A program made the position numbers and the translations under genes. Shown here one piece after another: positions 55,128 through 62,753 of a DNA stretch of 64,000 bases. The stretch's first letter is position 1; each line of letters begins with the position of its first letter. Origin of the DNA: a virus; the IMG/VR virus record IMGVR_UViG_3300027985_001685, positions 1 through 64,000 of that record. One strand, written 5' to 3'. Below the pieces are notes generated by a model. That model saw nothing but the letters and a program-made list of their open reading frames with translations. It did not search any database and was not told the origin of the DNA.

Positions 55128-55364
55128 TTACTCCTTATCAGTCTTAAGAGCTAAAAGAACAAATACCTTTGATGCCAACATACTATTAATGTCAGTTCCA
55201 TCACCCATAAGAAGTGTTTCGATACTTTTTTTGCAATGACTACATTTAGGTAAAGGAATAGCTTTTCCTTGAACTATTTTTAAGGAATCCAAGTTTATTT
55301 CATTTAGCTCTCCACATGTATTGCACTTTTGAATTATAGTATCTTTGGTTATTTTAGTAATCAT
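55128..55364 (-). CDS. Small zinc-ribbon protein
   Basis: The 78-residue product has two CxxC knuckles, C14-x2-C17 (CNTCGE) and C41-x2-C44 (CSHCKK), separated by 23 residues that form a beta hairpin. This is the zinc-ribbon arrangement. The C-terminal part is a helix (NSMLASKVFVLLALKTD). It is packed 2-3 bases from both neighbours, two large fibre genes. Zinc ribbons in phage structural clusters may stabilise small structural or regulatory proteins; a late-transcription role is also possible. Function unknown. Confidence 0.7.
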   Translation of the reverse strand: MITKITKDTIIQKCNTCGELNEINLDSLKIVQGKAIPLPKCSHCKKSIETLLMGDGTDINSMLASKVFVLLALKTDKE

Positions 55365-55366
55365 AA

Positions 55367-56698
55367 TTAGTTACCTACTGTTATGTAATGTCCTCTTACA
55401 CTTGCCGATCCTACTTCTGGAGTATCGAAAACAAAGAAGAAGCCATACTCATCTACATGTGTTACAGACAGATTGCTAATATTTGACTCTTCATCTATTG
55501 AAAGAGTAATAGAAGAAGGAGTATTTGCCATCTTTGTTTTAAAATTAACTCCAGCTCCATAGAAGATGCCGCCAGCATTATTAGAATAAGTTGTAAGTCC
55601 GAAATACCCTTCTTCTTGAACCCCAGATTTTAACTCATGGTTTCCAGTTAGGAGTCGGGCGTCTTCATCTATTTTAAATAGAAGACTTGTAGATACTTCA
55701 TTATCTCCACTATCATTATTCTTCGTGATAGTAAATGATGACTCACTGCTACTGTCTCCATTGTCCAACTTAACTAAAAAAGAACTTGCAGATGTGTCTA
55801 TTCCATTCTCACTTAAGCTAGAAACTGAATTTAAAACTACAGTGTTTGTGTTAACTAAGCTAGATGATATTGACCCAGCAGAGAGAACGTCTCCCGACTC
55901 ATTTATTGAAACGACTTCTGAGCCAAGACCATTATATATATAGAAGTGTGCATCTAGAGCCTCACCATCTAAGGCATCATCAGCGTCCAGTCTCACCCAA
56001 AAATTTCCTCTTGAACTAACTCCCACATCTTCACTAAAATCTATAAATGATGCATTCTCGTAGTCTAGAACAGAGATCTTGGTTCCTTCAATCATTGATA
56101 TATCATTTTTAGCATTGATCAATCCATTGATAGTTATCTCTCCATTAGAGACTAGTGATCCAACTGTTACAGATCCAATTAAATTTGAGTCCAACCCAAC
56201 CTGTAATCCTTTTGCTATAGTTATGTCGCCTTCTAATGATTGTGACCCTGACTTCATAACATATCTAGAATCTAGAGAATAGCCATTAACTATTCCTCCT
56301 GTCATTATTGCATCAATGTTTACCTGATGTTGAACAAGTGCATTTTGAACATTAGATGCAGAGAGGTTTCCAATTGGTGTTACGCCAATTACATAGGCAT
56401 GATGCTGTGAGGGATCTGTCGGAAGAGTATAAGTTCGATGTGCATTAAAAGAGGTATACAAACTTCCTAATGCAGTATCTAGTGCTTCAAGGCAGACTTT
56501 ATATGATGTGTCATCTGAAATATAGTTCGTAGAGTCATATGAAATCTCTTTTCCAGCTCCTGCCAATAACTCTTGAACAGATCTAACTGAATCTTGTAGG
56601 TCAACAACATGTGCCGCCTTTACTAGATCTACCCCGTCTACCTTTATATATGTTGGGTTTGCAAATGAATCAATTGATTGAGGAAATACTGAGCTCAT
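55367..56698 (-). CDS. Fibre protein with conserved attachment-type N-terminus
   Basis: This 443-residue protein starts with a strong AAGGAG site. Its N-terminus has YIKVDGVDLVKAAHVVDLQD followed by VRSVQELLAG, a pattern common at the base of phage fibres. Residues ~110-140 have GNLSASNVQNALVQHQVNID, and then a beta-rich shaft with many Ser, Gly and Asn repeats (SLEGDITIAKGLQVGLDSN, GEITINGLINAKNDISMIEG). The C-terminal ~100 residues form a compact beta domain. It neighbours the 1005-residue fibre through the zinc-ribbon gene. Head- or neck-fibre character is inferred from the position before the neck genes. Confidence 0.7.
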   Translation of the reverse strand: MSSVFPQSIDSFANPTYIKVDGVDLVKAAHVVDLQDSVRSVQELLAGAGKEISYDSTNYISDDTSYKVCLEALDTALGSLYTSFNAHRTYTLPTDPSQHHAYVIGVTPIGNLSASNVQNALVQHQVNIDAIMTGGIVNGYSLDSRYVMKSGSQSLEGDITIAKGLQVGLDSNLIGSVTVGSLVSNGEITINGLINAKNDISMIEGTKISVLDYENASFIDFSEDVGVSSRGNFWVRLDADDALDGEALDAHFYIYNGLGSEVVSINESGDVLSAGSISSSLVNTNTVVLNSVSSLSENGIDTSASSFLVKLDNGDSSSESSFTITKNNDSGDNEVSTSLLFKIDEDARLLTGNHELKSGVQEEGYFGLTTYSNNAGGIFYGAGVNFKTKMANTPSSITLSIDEESNISNLSVTHVDEYGFFFVFDTPEVGSASVRGHYITVGN

Positions 56699-56710
56699 CT
56701 TTCTGCTCCT

Positions 56711-56896
56711 TTATAGGAATGAATTAATCAATGAAAAAATAAGTAATTTAAATTCTAATATTTTATCTGCGAATATGATACCATAAAATGGTAAAAACGT
56801 TAGTATATAAAACATAATCTTATTCAAATTAAAATATTTTTTCTTTATGTTCTTAGCCTTGTAGAGACTTATTTTTGTTTTGGCTTTTATTTTCAT
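56711..56896 (-). CDS. Small membrane protein (61 residues)
   Basis: The first 26 residues hold many Lys (about ten), then a hydrophobic stretch at about 28-43 (IMFYILTFLPFYGIIFA) and a second at 50-61 (KLLIFSLINSFL). This predicts one or two membrane segments with a positive N-terminus inside. The ATG overlaps the stop of the upstream 30-residue frame (ATGA), and an AAAAGAAC stretch acts as a weak ribosome site. No lysis or fibre motif is visible. A small holin-like, superinfection-exclusion or other membrane role is possible, but none can be assigned. Confidence 0.55.
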   Translation of the reverse strand: MKIKAKTKISLYKAKNIKKKYFNLNKIMFYILTFLPFYGIIFADKILEFKLLIFSLINSFL

Positions 56897-56985
56897 CTTG
56901 TTCTTTTCTTTTTACTTTTTCTAACTTGAGCTATCTTACAGATTAAGTGTTTTTCTTTCTTAGTCAAAGTCTTCTTACTACTCAC
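56893..56985 (-). CDS. Very small basic protein (30 residues), translationally coupled
   Basis: A GTG at 56983-56985 sits 6 bases after a GAGG site and overlaps the end of the upstream gene. The frame of 30 codons ends in a TGA that overlaps the ATG of the membrane protein gene (ATGA). It has 10 Lys and 3 Arg of 30 residues, so the product would be very basic. The frame fills a gap that otherwise holds nothing. Good ribosome site and tight coupling argue for translation; short length and non-ATG start keep confidence moderate. Confidence 0.5.
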   Translation of the reverse strand: MSSKKTLTKKEKHLICKIAQVRKSKKKRTR

Positions 56986-57649
56986 TTACTACCTCATGTA
57001 AAACGGCATTAATTCCAATATTCTTACTTTCTGTATCATTATTAATATATTCAACCTTAATGACCATTCCATAATGCAACTCTGCATCATAATTACTAGA
57101 ATCAGCATAAAATAGGTCGCTAACACATACATTAAATCCAAACTGATTCAATATTGCGCCTGCATATCCAGAATATGTTCCAGAGTCGTCATCACAAACT
57201 AAAAAGTTTGCATTATCATTTCCGCCACAGTTAATAATTTCTAATTCATCAATCTTACATGTAACATACGGAACTGACATAGTTAATGTTGTTGTTGATT
57301 CTCCCGCACACTCCCCTCTAAATCCGTGCTTTCTTCTATACAGTTTACTGCCATCATCTAAAACTTTTTTAGCAAAGGCATATTGCTGTGGAACCTCGTC
57401 TACTTTGACATGTGTTGGAGTGTTTTTCTTTAGAATATTTATTGCCGTATTAGCGTCAGAAATGTCTACGCCATAATTATTTAAGACGATAGATCCACTT
57501 ATTATATTAGAGATAACAGAAGTATTATTACCCCAAACTTCATAGTCAGTTATGGGGATCTCATATTCATTTTCTCCAGAACTTAGCTCTCTAAGAAGGA
57601 TCTCACATAGTAATATTTCTTCTTCTGTCACATTCTTTATAATCATCAT
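56978..57649 (-). CDS. Virion protein of the head-fibre block, unknown
   Basis: The 223-residue protein starts in an ATGA overlap with the previous gene. Its first 80 residues have helices (EEEILLCEILLRELSSGENE) and a NAINILKKNTP segment. A basic KLYRRKHGFRGE stretch follows, then a beta domain with TTTLTMSVPYVTCKIDELEI and FNVCVSDLFYADSSNYDAEL. Five Cys are scattered, with no clear metal-binding spacing. It is coupled to the three preceding small structural genes and is probably a virion decoration or fibre-associated protein. No known family is recognised. Confidence 0.6.
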   Translation of the reverse strand: MMIIKNVTEEEILLCEILLRELSSGENEYEIPITDYEVWGNNTSVISNIISGSIVLNNYGVDISDANTAINILKKNTPTHVKVDEVPQQYAFAKKVLDDGSKLYRRKHGFRGECAGESTTTLTMSVPYVTCKIDELEIINCGGNDNANFLVCDDDSGTYSGYAGAILNQFGFNVCVSDLFYADSSNYDAELHYGMVIKVEYINNDTESKNIGINAVLHEVVSE

Positions 57650-58479
57650 ACAATTGTTTCCTCTATCCTTATAACTATTGTTACGTTATCAACTGAAACA
57701 GCAACTCCAGATCCATATTGTCTTATGAACTTTAAGCCTAAAAGATCTCCCTTAGTAACATTAAACTCTATCTGACTTTGTGAATCCGCAAAAGCAGTAA
57801 GTACAGATGAATCCCAATATGCACCAATATTATATGAGCTGGAGTCAACGCTAAGACTTATATCCCCTAACTTTGATCCCTCATCTTCAAATCCAACTTT
57901 CCATAACTCGAACCCTATGCTTACAGTCTCATCTGGCGTAGAGTCAGTAATGGCAACACCTGTAACCGCTATAGTTGCAGCTACAACTTTTCCATTAAAG
58001 GGGCATAGTAGTGGGGCACAATTATTATTTTTGTATCCAGTTGAATCGCTTCCAGACCTCTTACTTCCATGAATATTTGCATATAAGTATTGAGAGTAGT
58101 TCATCTTTCCTATATGCTGGAATTGGGGCATAAATTGCTGGAGAGTTATGGGGTTAGATCTTGCTTCCTCAATTGCTTCTTGAACTGTTGTTGCTTGAAA
58201 TCCATTTGATCTTACAGGGATAGTATTTTCACTTTCAAAAACTGTAGCTAAAGCATATGTTTCTTTGAGCTTAGCTAAGCTTAAATATGGAGATATATCA
58301 CTTTCTCCATCATTTAGGATAGCCCCTTCTTCTTCGATAGCAGCAACAAACGATTCATCATTTAATAACCTTGGGATATCTACACCCTCTACAGTCGTCT
58401 GCTCTCCTGGTTCTAGGCGCACTCCTCCCCATTTTTTTACTGATGAAGTTGTATTTTTAACTATGAACGATTTACTCAT
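57646..58479 (-). CDS. Head-fibre/decoration-like protein with VQEAIEEA motif
   Basis: The 277-residue protein contains IPVRSNGFQATTVQEAIEEA near residue 100. This short helix-forming motif is frequent in phage fibre-type virion proteins and is shared with the upstream gene (NGFSSKNAQDAIEEAL). The C-terminal ~140 residues form a beta-sandwich: CPFNGKVVAATIAVTGVAIT, VSIGFELWKVGFEDEGSKLG and VDNVTIVIRIEETIV. The start overlaps the preceding gene by four bases (ATGA). A trimeric head fibre or decoration is the best inference, since the gene lies between the capsid and neck genes. Confidence 0.65.
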   Translation of the reverse strand: MSKSFIVKNTTSSVKKWGGVRLEPGEQTTVEGVDIPRLLNDESFVAAIEEEGAILNDGESDISPYLSLAKLKETYALATVFESENTIPVRSNGFQATTVQEAIEEARSNPITLQQFMPQFQHIGKMNYSQYLYANIHGSKRSGSDSTGYKNNNCAPLLCPFNGKVVAATIAVTGVAITDSTPDETVSIGFELWKVGFEDEGSKLGDISLSVDSSSYNIGAYWDSSVLTAFADSQSQIEFNVTKGDLLGLKFIRQYGSGVAVSVDNVTIVIRIEETIV

Positions 58480-58985
58480 ACACCACCATTTAATGAAGAG
58501 CTAAAAACAATTTGCATATGTGGTTTTGAAATTGCTCCAGATGTAATTCTGATCTCGATATTAGCTCCTGATTGAATAGAAAAAAGTGGAGACAAGGCAG
58601 TCCCTATGAGTTCTACTTGTTTTTCTCCATTAAAGATGACTTCGTATATAGGCACTGTTCCTGATATCTGATTATCAAAAAACCCAATAGTACATATTGC
58701 GGATGTTGCTGCAGTTCTTGCAATTACAGCTATAACATTGGATCCTCTTGGGAATACAAGAGGTGCCTCTTCAGAGTCAATGCCAACATAAAACTCAAGA
58801 TGTCTGCCAACGTTTGCATTTCCATTATACTGAGATAAGACTAGAAATACGTCATTTGAAACGGCTAATGCCAAAGCTTCTTCAATTGCATCTTGAGCAT
58901 TTTTTGAAGAAAAACCATTATCTCTATCTGGTTCAGATAAAAATGGAACTGATTCAGCTACAGGTGTTGTAAAAGGGCCAGCCAT
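58476..58985 (-). CDS. Head-fibre/decoration-like protein with QDAIEEA motif
   Basis: The 169-residue protein has NGFSSKNAQDAIEEALALAV near residues 23-42, matching the motif of its downstream neighbour. A beta-sandwich with VGRHLEFYVGIDSEEAPLVF, NVIAVIARTAATSAICTIGF and GANIEIRITSGA follows. Its ATG overlaps the preceding stop (TAATG). It is probably a shorter paralogue of the next gene, forming small trimeric capsid or neck fibres. No enzymatic motif is seen. Confidence 0.65.
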   Translation of the reverse strand: MAGPFTTPVAESVPFLSEPDRDNGFSSKNAQDAIEEALALAVSNDVFLVLSQYNGNANVGRHLEFYVGIDSEEAPLVFPRGSNVIAVIARTAATSAICTIGFFDNQISGTVPIYEVIFNGEKQVELIGTALSPLFSIQSGANIEIRITSGAISKPHMQIVFSSSLNGGV

Positions 58986-59374
58986 TAACTTAACTCCCCA
59001 AATGCTACACTTCCAGTACCACTAGACATGATAAACCAGATCTCAGTATTCTCACCTATTGGAACCATAATTAATTGACTTTTAAACAGATCAAAACTTT
59101 GAGTTGAATTTGAAAACCCCCACTTAACTCCAGTGCTAAGGGCTTCCATTATTACATATTTCCTATTTGCTTTTTTTGCCGTACTAACCATTCCCTCAAC
59201 TGGAGTAACATCATCGAGAGTTAGTATTGTATCAAGGCCACCGTTGTCATGTGTGTCTCTAATATAGACTTCTTGAGTAGAGGAGACACCAGCGAAATTA
59301 GTTTCACTACCATCCTGATTACTCCCTATAAGCTTAAGGGTATCACTTGATTGTTCTTCACCTAAATCGCCCAT
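58985..59374 (-). CDS. Small virion protein of the capsid-decoration block
   Basis: The product has 129 residues and a strong GAGGAG ribosome site. It is Ser/Thr-rich at the N-terminus and has beta strands around NRKYVIMEALSTGVKWGFSN and SQLIMVPIGENTEIWFIMSS, compatible with a single small beta-sandwich. It is one of several small single-domain proteins after the capsid gene. No motif of a known family is recognisable. Confidence 0.65.
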   Translation of the reverse strand: MGDLGEEQSSDTLKLIGSNQDGSETNFAGVSSTQEVYIRDTHDNGGLDTILTLDDVTPVEGMVSTAKKANRKYVIMEALSTGVKWGFSNSTQSFDLFKSQLIMVPIGENTEIWFIMSSGTGSVAFGELS

Positions 59375-59391
59375 ATCTCCTCACTAATTAA

Positions 59392-60087
59392 TTAGACTAA
59401 TTCACCTACAATAGTAGAATACAAGTCTTGAGCCGCTTTGTCTCTGTTTAATTTTACGATCTCTACTACTTGGCCTTCAGTTAATGAAAGAGCTTCAGCA
59501 TCAATCGTAAACTCTACACCTGGTTTAGATGTTGAGTTGAAATCCACAAACAATGTATTTGTAGATCCAAGATCTCCAGCTTTAACTTCAAACCTCATTT
59601 TTCCTGATGCAGAACCAAAAACTCTAGTTAGCCTCAAAGTGCTTCCAGCAGGAACTGTATAAGTATGAGTAACTGATGCATCAGTCGCTACCTCGGATCC
59701 TTGACTAAAATCTACTACAGCTGTTCCAGGGTTATTTGCTGAAACATAAACAGGTAGTGGGTTAGCTGTTGAAATTTTTGCCCCACTAGAGTCTCTTAGT
59801 GCAACATCAATTGCCACTGCATTGTCTTCACCGCTAGTTGCAGTTACTCTTTGTGTTTGAGTATCTACTCCTGGTGTCGCTGAAGCAACGTGAGCAATCA
59901 AAGCTGTACTTGATGGATCAACATTATTTGAGCCATCATACACGCCATCTGTTTTTACAGCAGCATTACCATTGGCATCAATCTCTTGCCCTTGGTCGGG
60001 GTTGTTAAAGTCTACATTCTTAACTTGCACTCTTTCATCAGGATCTGCTTCTGATCTGATAGGGAGTGAGCTGTCATAATCTGCCAT
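59392..60087 (-). CDS. Virion decoration-type protein with C-terminal beta-sandwich
   Basis: The 231-residue protein has a GGAGG site and a TAATG overlap with the upstream gene. The N-terminal half is Asp/Ala-rich and low in complexity, suggesting an extended surface arm. The C-terminal ~95 residues (THTYTVPAGSTLRLTRVFGS, KMRFEVKAGDLG, GQVVEIVKLNRDK, STIVGELV) match by eye the C-terminal domain of the 243-residue gene upstream (VTYTVGANKTFTLLSATASA, DTIEIIGVAHK, ARIYGEEL). Two paralogous proteins sharing a beta domain near the capsid gene suggest decoration or fibre functions. Confidence 0.65.
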   Translation of the reverse strand: MADYDSSLPIRSEADPDERVQVKNVDFNNPDQGQEIDANGNAAVKTDGVYDGSNNVDPSSTALIAHVASATPGVDTQTQRVTATSGEDNAVAIDVALRDSSGAKISTANPLPVYVSANNPGTAVVDFSQGSEVATDASVTHTYTVPAGSTLRLTRVFGSASGKMRFEVKAGDLGSTNTLFVDFNSTSKPGVEFTIDAEALSLTEGQVVEIVKLNRDKAAQDLYSTIVGELV

Positions 60088-60281
60088 TATTCCTCCTCAG
60101 TTTTAAGGTCATATAGCCTTTCATATTCTTTAAGGCTATCCTCCAATTCCTTGTCTATTTTCATTAGACTTTCTTCTGTAATTCTTTTTCTTAGTTTTAG
60201 GCTTAAAATTTTCTTATGAAGTAACTGTTTTTTGTATTTAATTTTATTTTTTTTACAGTCTTTTCCTATCAGAGCTTTCAT
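60087..60281 (-). CDS. Small lysine-rich coiled-coil protein
   Basis: The 64-residue product overlaps its neighbours by 4 bases at its start (ATGA) and by 1 base at its end (TAATG). It is Lys-rich in the first 35 residues (KDCKKNKIKYKKQLLHKKIL) and Glu/Lys-rich with Leu heptads in the rest (EESLMKIDKELEDSLKEYE), predicting a coiled coil. It has a single Cys and no known motif. It may be a small scaffold or oligomerisation factor for the flanking decoration proteins; that is inference. Confidence 0.65.
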   Translation of the reverse strand: MKALIGKDCKKNKIKYKKQLLHKKILSLKLRKRITEESLMKIDKELEDSLKEYERLYDLKTEEE

Positions 60282-61009
60282 AGCTCCTCTCCATATATCC
60301 TAGCATTCATCGGCTTCCCGGTCAATTTATGGGCAACCCCAATAATCTCTATTGTGTCTCCAGAATTAACTGGAAGACCCAAACTAAAGCAATCAAACTT
60401 AACATTTCTAGATGTCCAGGCTGTTCTCTGTGCATCGATATTATTGCTAGAAATTCTTAGATAAAATGTCACATCTGTCATTGCTGAAGCAGTTGCGGAA
60501 AGTAATGTAAATGTTTTATTTGCCCCAACAGTATAAGTTACAACAACAACCTCTTCTTCAGCGATAGTATTTACTTCTCCAAAAACAGAAAGTGTATCTG
60601 TTGATGAGGAGCTTACTACTCGAAGAACCCCCTCTTCTGTAACTGAAAGAGGAGTTGGCTGTTCTTTATTACCATTTACATAACCATAAACCCCGACACT
60701 ATCACCGTCTTCAGCATCAACTTCTATCTCAAGTTCTGTAATACTCAAAGAGATTCTAGAATCAACTAAGAGTCTCCCATCATCTGATATACGAATAGAT
60801 TTAAATGCATCAGAATTATCAATCCCTCCAATAAGAAGGCCTTCTCTGACGTCTGGGGGAGAGTATTCTCCCTCTCTAAAAATGCTGTCAACTGAAAAGG
60901 GAGTATCTAGTGTAACCCGTAGAGCTCTGGCATTATCACTATAGACATAGTCATGAAGCCATCTAGATACAATGTCTGCTGGTTTTGACTTGTCTATATC
61001 CCAACTCAA
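60278..61009 (-). CDS. Virion decoration-type protein with C-terminal beta-sandwich (TTG start)
   Basis: The 243-residue protein appears to begin at a TTG (61007-61009) preceded by a GGGGTGA site; the only nearby upstream ATG is followed at once by a TGA. Its body is beta-rich with TTTITELEIEVDAEDG-like strands (ITELEIEVDAEDGDSVGVYG). The C-terminal ~95 residues are homologous by eye to those of the 231-residue protein at 59392-60087. Position two genes after the capsid gene suggests a capsid-surface protein. Exact function is unknown. Confidence 0.65.
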   Translation of the reverse strand: MSWDIDKSKPADIVSRWLHDYVYSDNARALRVTLDTPFSVDSIFREGEYSPPDVREGLLIGGIDNSDAFKSIRISDDGRLLVDSRISLSITELEIEVDAEDGDSVGVYGYVNGNKEQPTPLSVTEEGVLRVVSSSSTDTLSVFGEVNTIAEEEVVVVTYTVGANKTFTLLSATASAMTDVTFYLRISSNNIDAQRTAWTSRNVKFDCFSLGLPVNSGDTIEIIGVAHKLTGKPMNARIYGEEL

Positions 61010-61024
61010 GATTCACCCCATATA

Positions 61025-62314
61025 TTAAATAAATGATATAGTTAAAGTTTTTCCAGATACCTCAATGGAATAGTTTTCTTTTTTCTCTAAACTTGAGGGA
61101 TAAATTCTTTGAGAGTAAATTCCTATTTTATTTTGGATAGATGTCTCGTCTATATCTTTATTAAAAGTTATTACTATTTTTGTTTGTTCTTCACCGTCTA
61201 TAATCGTATAGCTTCCAATAGAGGGGATTGCTGTCCCCACTAAATTTGCAGTTAAAAAGCTACTTAAAAAAGATGTGTTTATAAGTACTTGGATTACCGC
61301 CAATTGAGTTGCGGCATTTATATGTATTAATGCACTCCCGTCTAAATCTTGAACAGACTCTTCACCAAGATTTGCATCATATAAAACATTTAAAATATAT
61401 CCATTGTAAGCATCAGTTCTTTCTTTTGTTATAACTTGGATTCCACCTAGAAGTGTAGAACCAACTCTTCCGATAGGATTAAGTGAACTGGCATATTCTG
61501 GATTTATACTTACAATTGAAAATGAGTCTGAGTTTGCAGACTCGACTCCACCTGCAACTGGGAGACCAATAATAGATCCTGAAAGTTTATCTTCTGGAGT
61601 TTGTATAGCTCCAGATCCTGTTGAGAACCCCCATGCTACAACAGACCCAATTAGATCTTTTGGTAAAACTTTAATAGTACATGTTTCGCCTATTAGATAG
61701 CTTCCCCTAAACTTTAGAGAAAAGCCATTATCAATTTCTGTTAGACGAGAACTCGTCTTGAATGGCCCGAAAACCTTATTGTCGGACTGTCTAGTCACAT
61801 TGTAGATAGCTTCATTCTCTGCGCCAGCAATTAATATTTCTACAGTATAGTTTTCTTCTGACTGACCACTATAAACACCTTCAGCAAAAATTCTACCTTC
61901 TAGTGTTCCCTTTGGGTCAAATGTAGAAAGAATAGAAGTTCTTGAACTAACAAGACAGACATAGTGTGTATTAGGTTTCAATATACCTTTTGGAATAAAG
62001 GAAACTTTTGTCCTATATAACTCTCTTGGTGAAACATCTCCATAATCTTTGATTGATGTTGGCGTCTCAACTCCCAGTTCGAGTCTTGTATAGTTAACTG
62101 AGTCTAACTCGATAGACTTATTTAGTAGGTCAGAATCGGCAAGGAGTTCTTCGATAGATCTATTTTCAGACCTTTCTGTCTCCACAATAATACAGGATCC
62201 AGTATTAATAGATGCTTTTTCTAGGGGAATATCAGAGATCAGATATGGAATAATGCCAACTGAAACCCCAGTGCTATCTACGACTGGAGACACTATAGTA
62301 TTTATTTGAGCCAT
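61025..62314 (-). CDS. Virion surface protein with terminal Ig-like domain
   Basis: The 429-residue product has an AAAGG site 8 bases before the ATG. It is beta-rich, and its last ~60 residues look like an SbsA/BIG_5-type Ig fold (GEEQTKIVITFNKDIDETSI, IEVSGKTLTISFI). Residues ~120-215 have a similar strand pattern (LKPNTHYVCLVSSRTSI, FSLKFRGSYLIGETCTIKVL). Multiple Ig-like domains on a protein encoded next to the capsid gene suggest a capsid-surface or head-fibre role. No catalytic motif is seen. Confidence 0.65.
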   Translation of the reverse strand: MAQINTIVSPVVDSTGVSVGIIPYLISDIPLEKASINTGSCIIVETERSENRSIEELLADSDLLNKSIELDSVNYTRLELGVETPTSIKDYGDVSPRELYRTKVSFIPKGILKPNTHYVCLVSSRTSILSTFDPKGTLEGRIFAEGVYSGQSEENYTVEILIAGAENEAIYNVTRQSDNKVFGPFKTSSRLTEIDNGFSLKFRGSYLIGETCTIKVLPKDLIGSVVAWGFSTGSGAIQTPEDKLSGSIIGLPVAGGVESANSDSFSIVSINPEYASSLNPIGRVGSTLLGGIQVITKERTDAYNGYILNVLYDANLGEESVQDLDGSALIHINAATQLAVIQVLINTSFLSSFLTANLVGTAIPSIGSYTIIDGEEQTKIVITFNKDIDETSIQNKIGIYSQRIYPSSLEKKENYSIEVSGKTLTISFI

Positions 62315-62317
62315 TTA

Positions 62318-62656
62318 TTATGCCTTTGCTTTGCGCTTTTTGCCCTTAGTCTTAGACTGAGATTCTACAATCTCTATCTCTTCGGGTGTTTCTACTACAA
62401 CTTCTTTGGGAGTAGATAACTCTTCTAATCCTTCAGTGCAGATTATATCACCTGTTTGAATGGCATACAAGAGTACTTTTTTAGCCCACTCTGGCTGCTT
62501 ATTCCAAGCTATTTCTACTGGGCCAGGATTATTTTGCGTTAACACTAAGCATTCTGCAGCAAAGCCTCTACCTCCACCTGAAGGTTTTAGGTATTCAAAA
62601 TAGATTGGGTGCTGCAATCCCCATATCATTTTATGATCTGCAAGTTTAATTTTCAT
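62318..62656 (-). CDS. Small head-associated protein with basic C-terminal tail
   Basis: The 112-residue protein is preceded by an AAAGGGG site and follows the capsid terminator. It has a compact N-terminal part (MIWGLQHPIYFEYLKPSGGG, RGFAAECLVLTQNNPG), then an acidic stretch (TPEEIEIVES) and a Lys/Arg-rich C-terminus (KTKGKKRKAKA). A charged tail of this type might contact capsid or DNA. It resembles no family I can name. Its place right after the capsid gene suggests a head-completion or capsid-associated protein. Confidence 0.65.
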   Translation of the reverse strand: MKIKLADHKMIWGLQHPIYFEYLKPSGGGRGFAAECLVLTQNNPGPVEIAWNKQPEWAKKVLLYAIQTGDIICTEGLEELSTPKEVVVETPEEIEIVESQSKTKGKKRKAKA

Positions 62657-62683
62657 TTGTACCCCTTTTAATCCTTGCTATAC

Positions 62684-62712
62684 AAAAAAGGGGGCCGTTT
62701 TACTTGCCCCCT
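62684..62712 (-). terminator. Rho-independent terminator after the major capsid gene
   Basis: On the minus strand a 7-bp GC-rich stem (arms 62706-62712 and 62689-62695) with a 10-base AT-rich loop is followed by a run of at least five T. It begins about 40 bases after the capsid stop. Confidence 0.9.
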
Positions 62713-62753
62713 CGTTTATTTTAACTCATTGAATTAAAATTGTCACCCTAAGA

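Noticed and set aside
1106-59818. Many plus-strand open frames of 60-160 codons
   Set aside because: They lie opposite well-supported minus-strand genes, lack ribosome sites and have compositions expected of antisense shadows. I found no convincing plus-strand gene.
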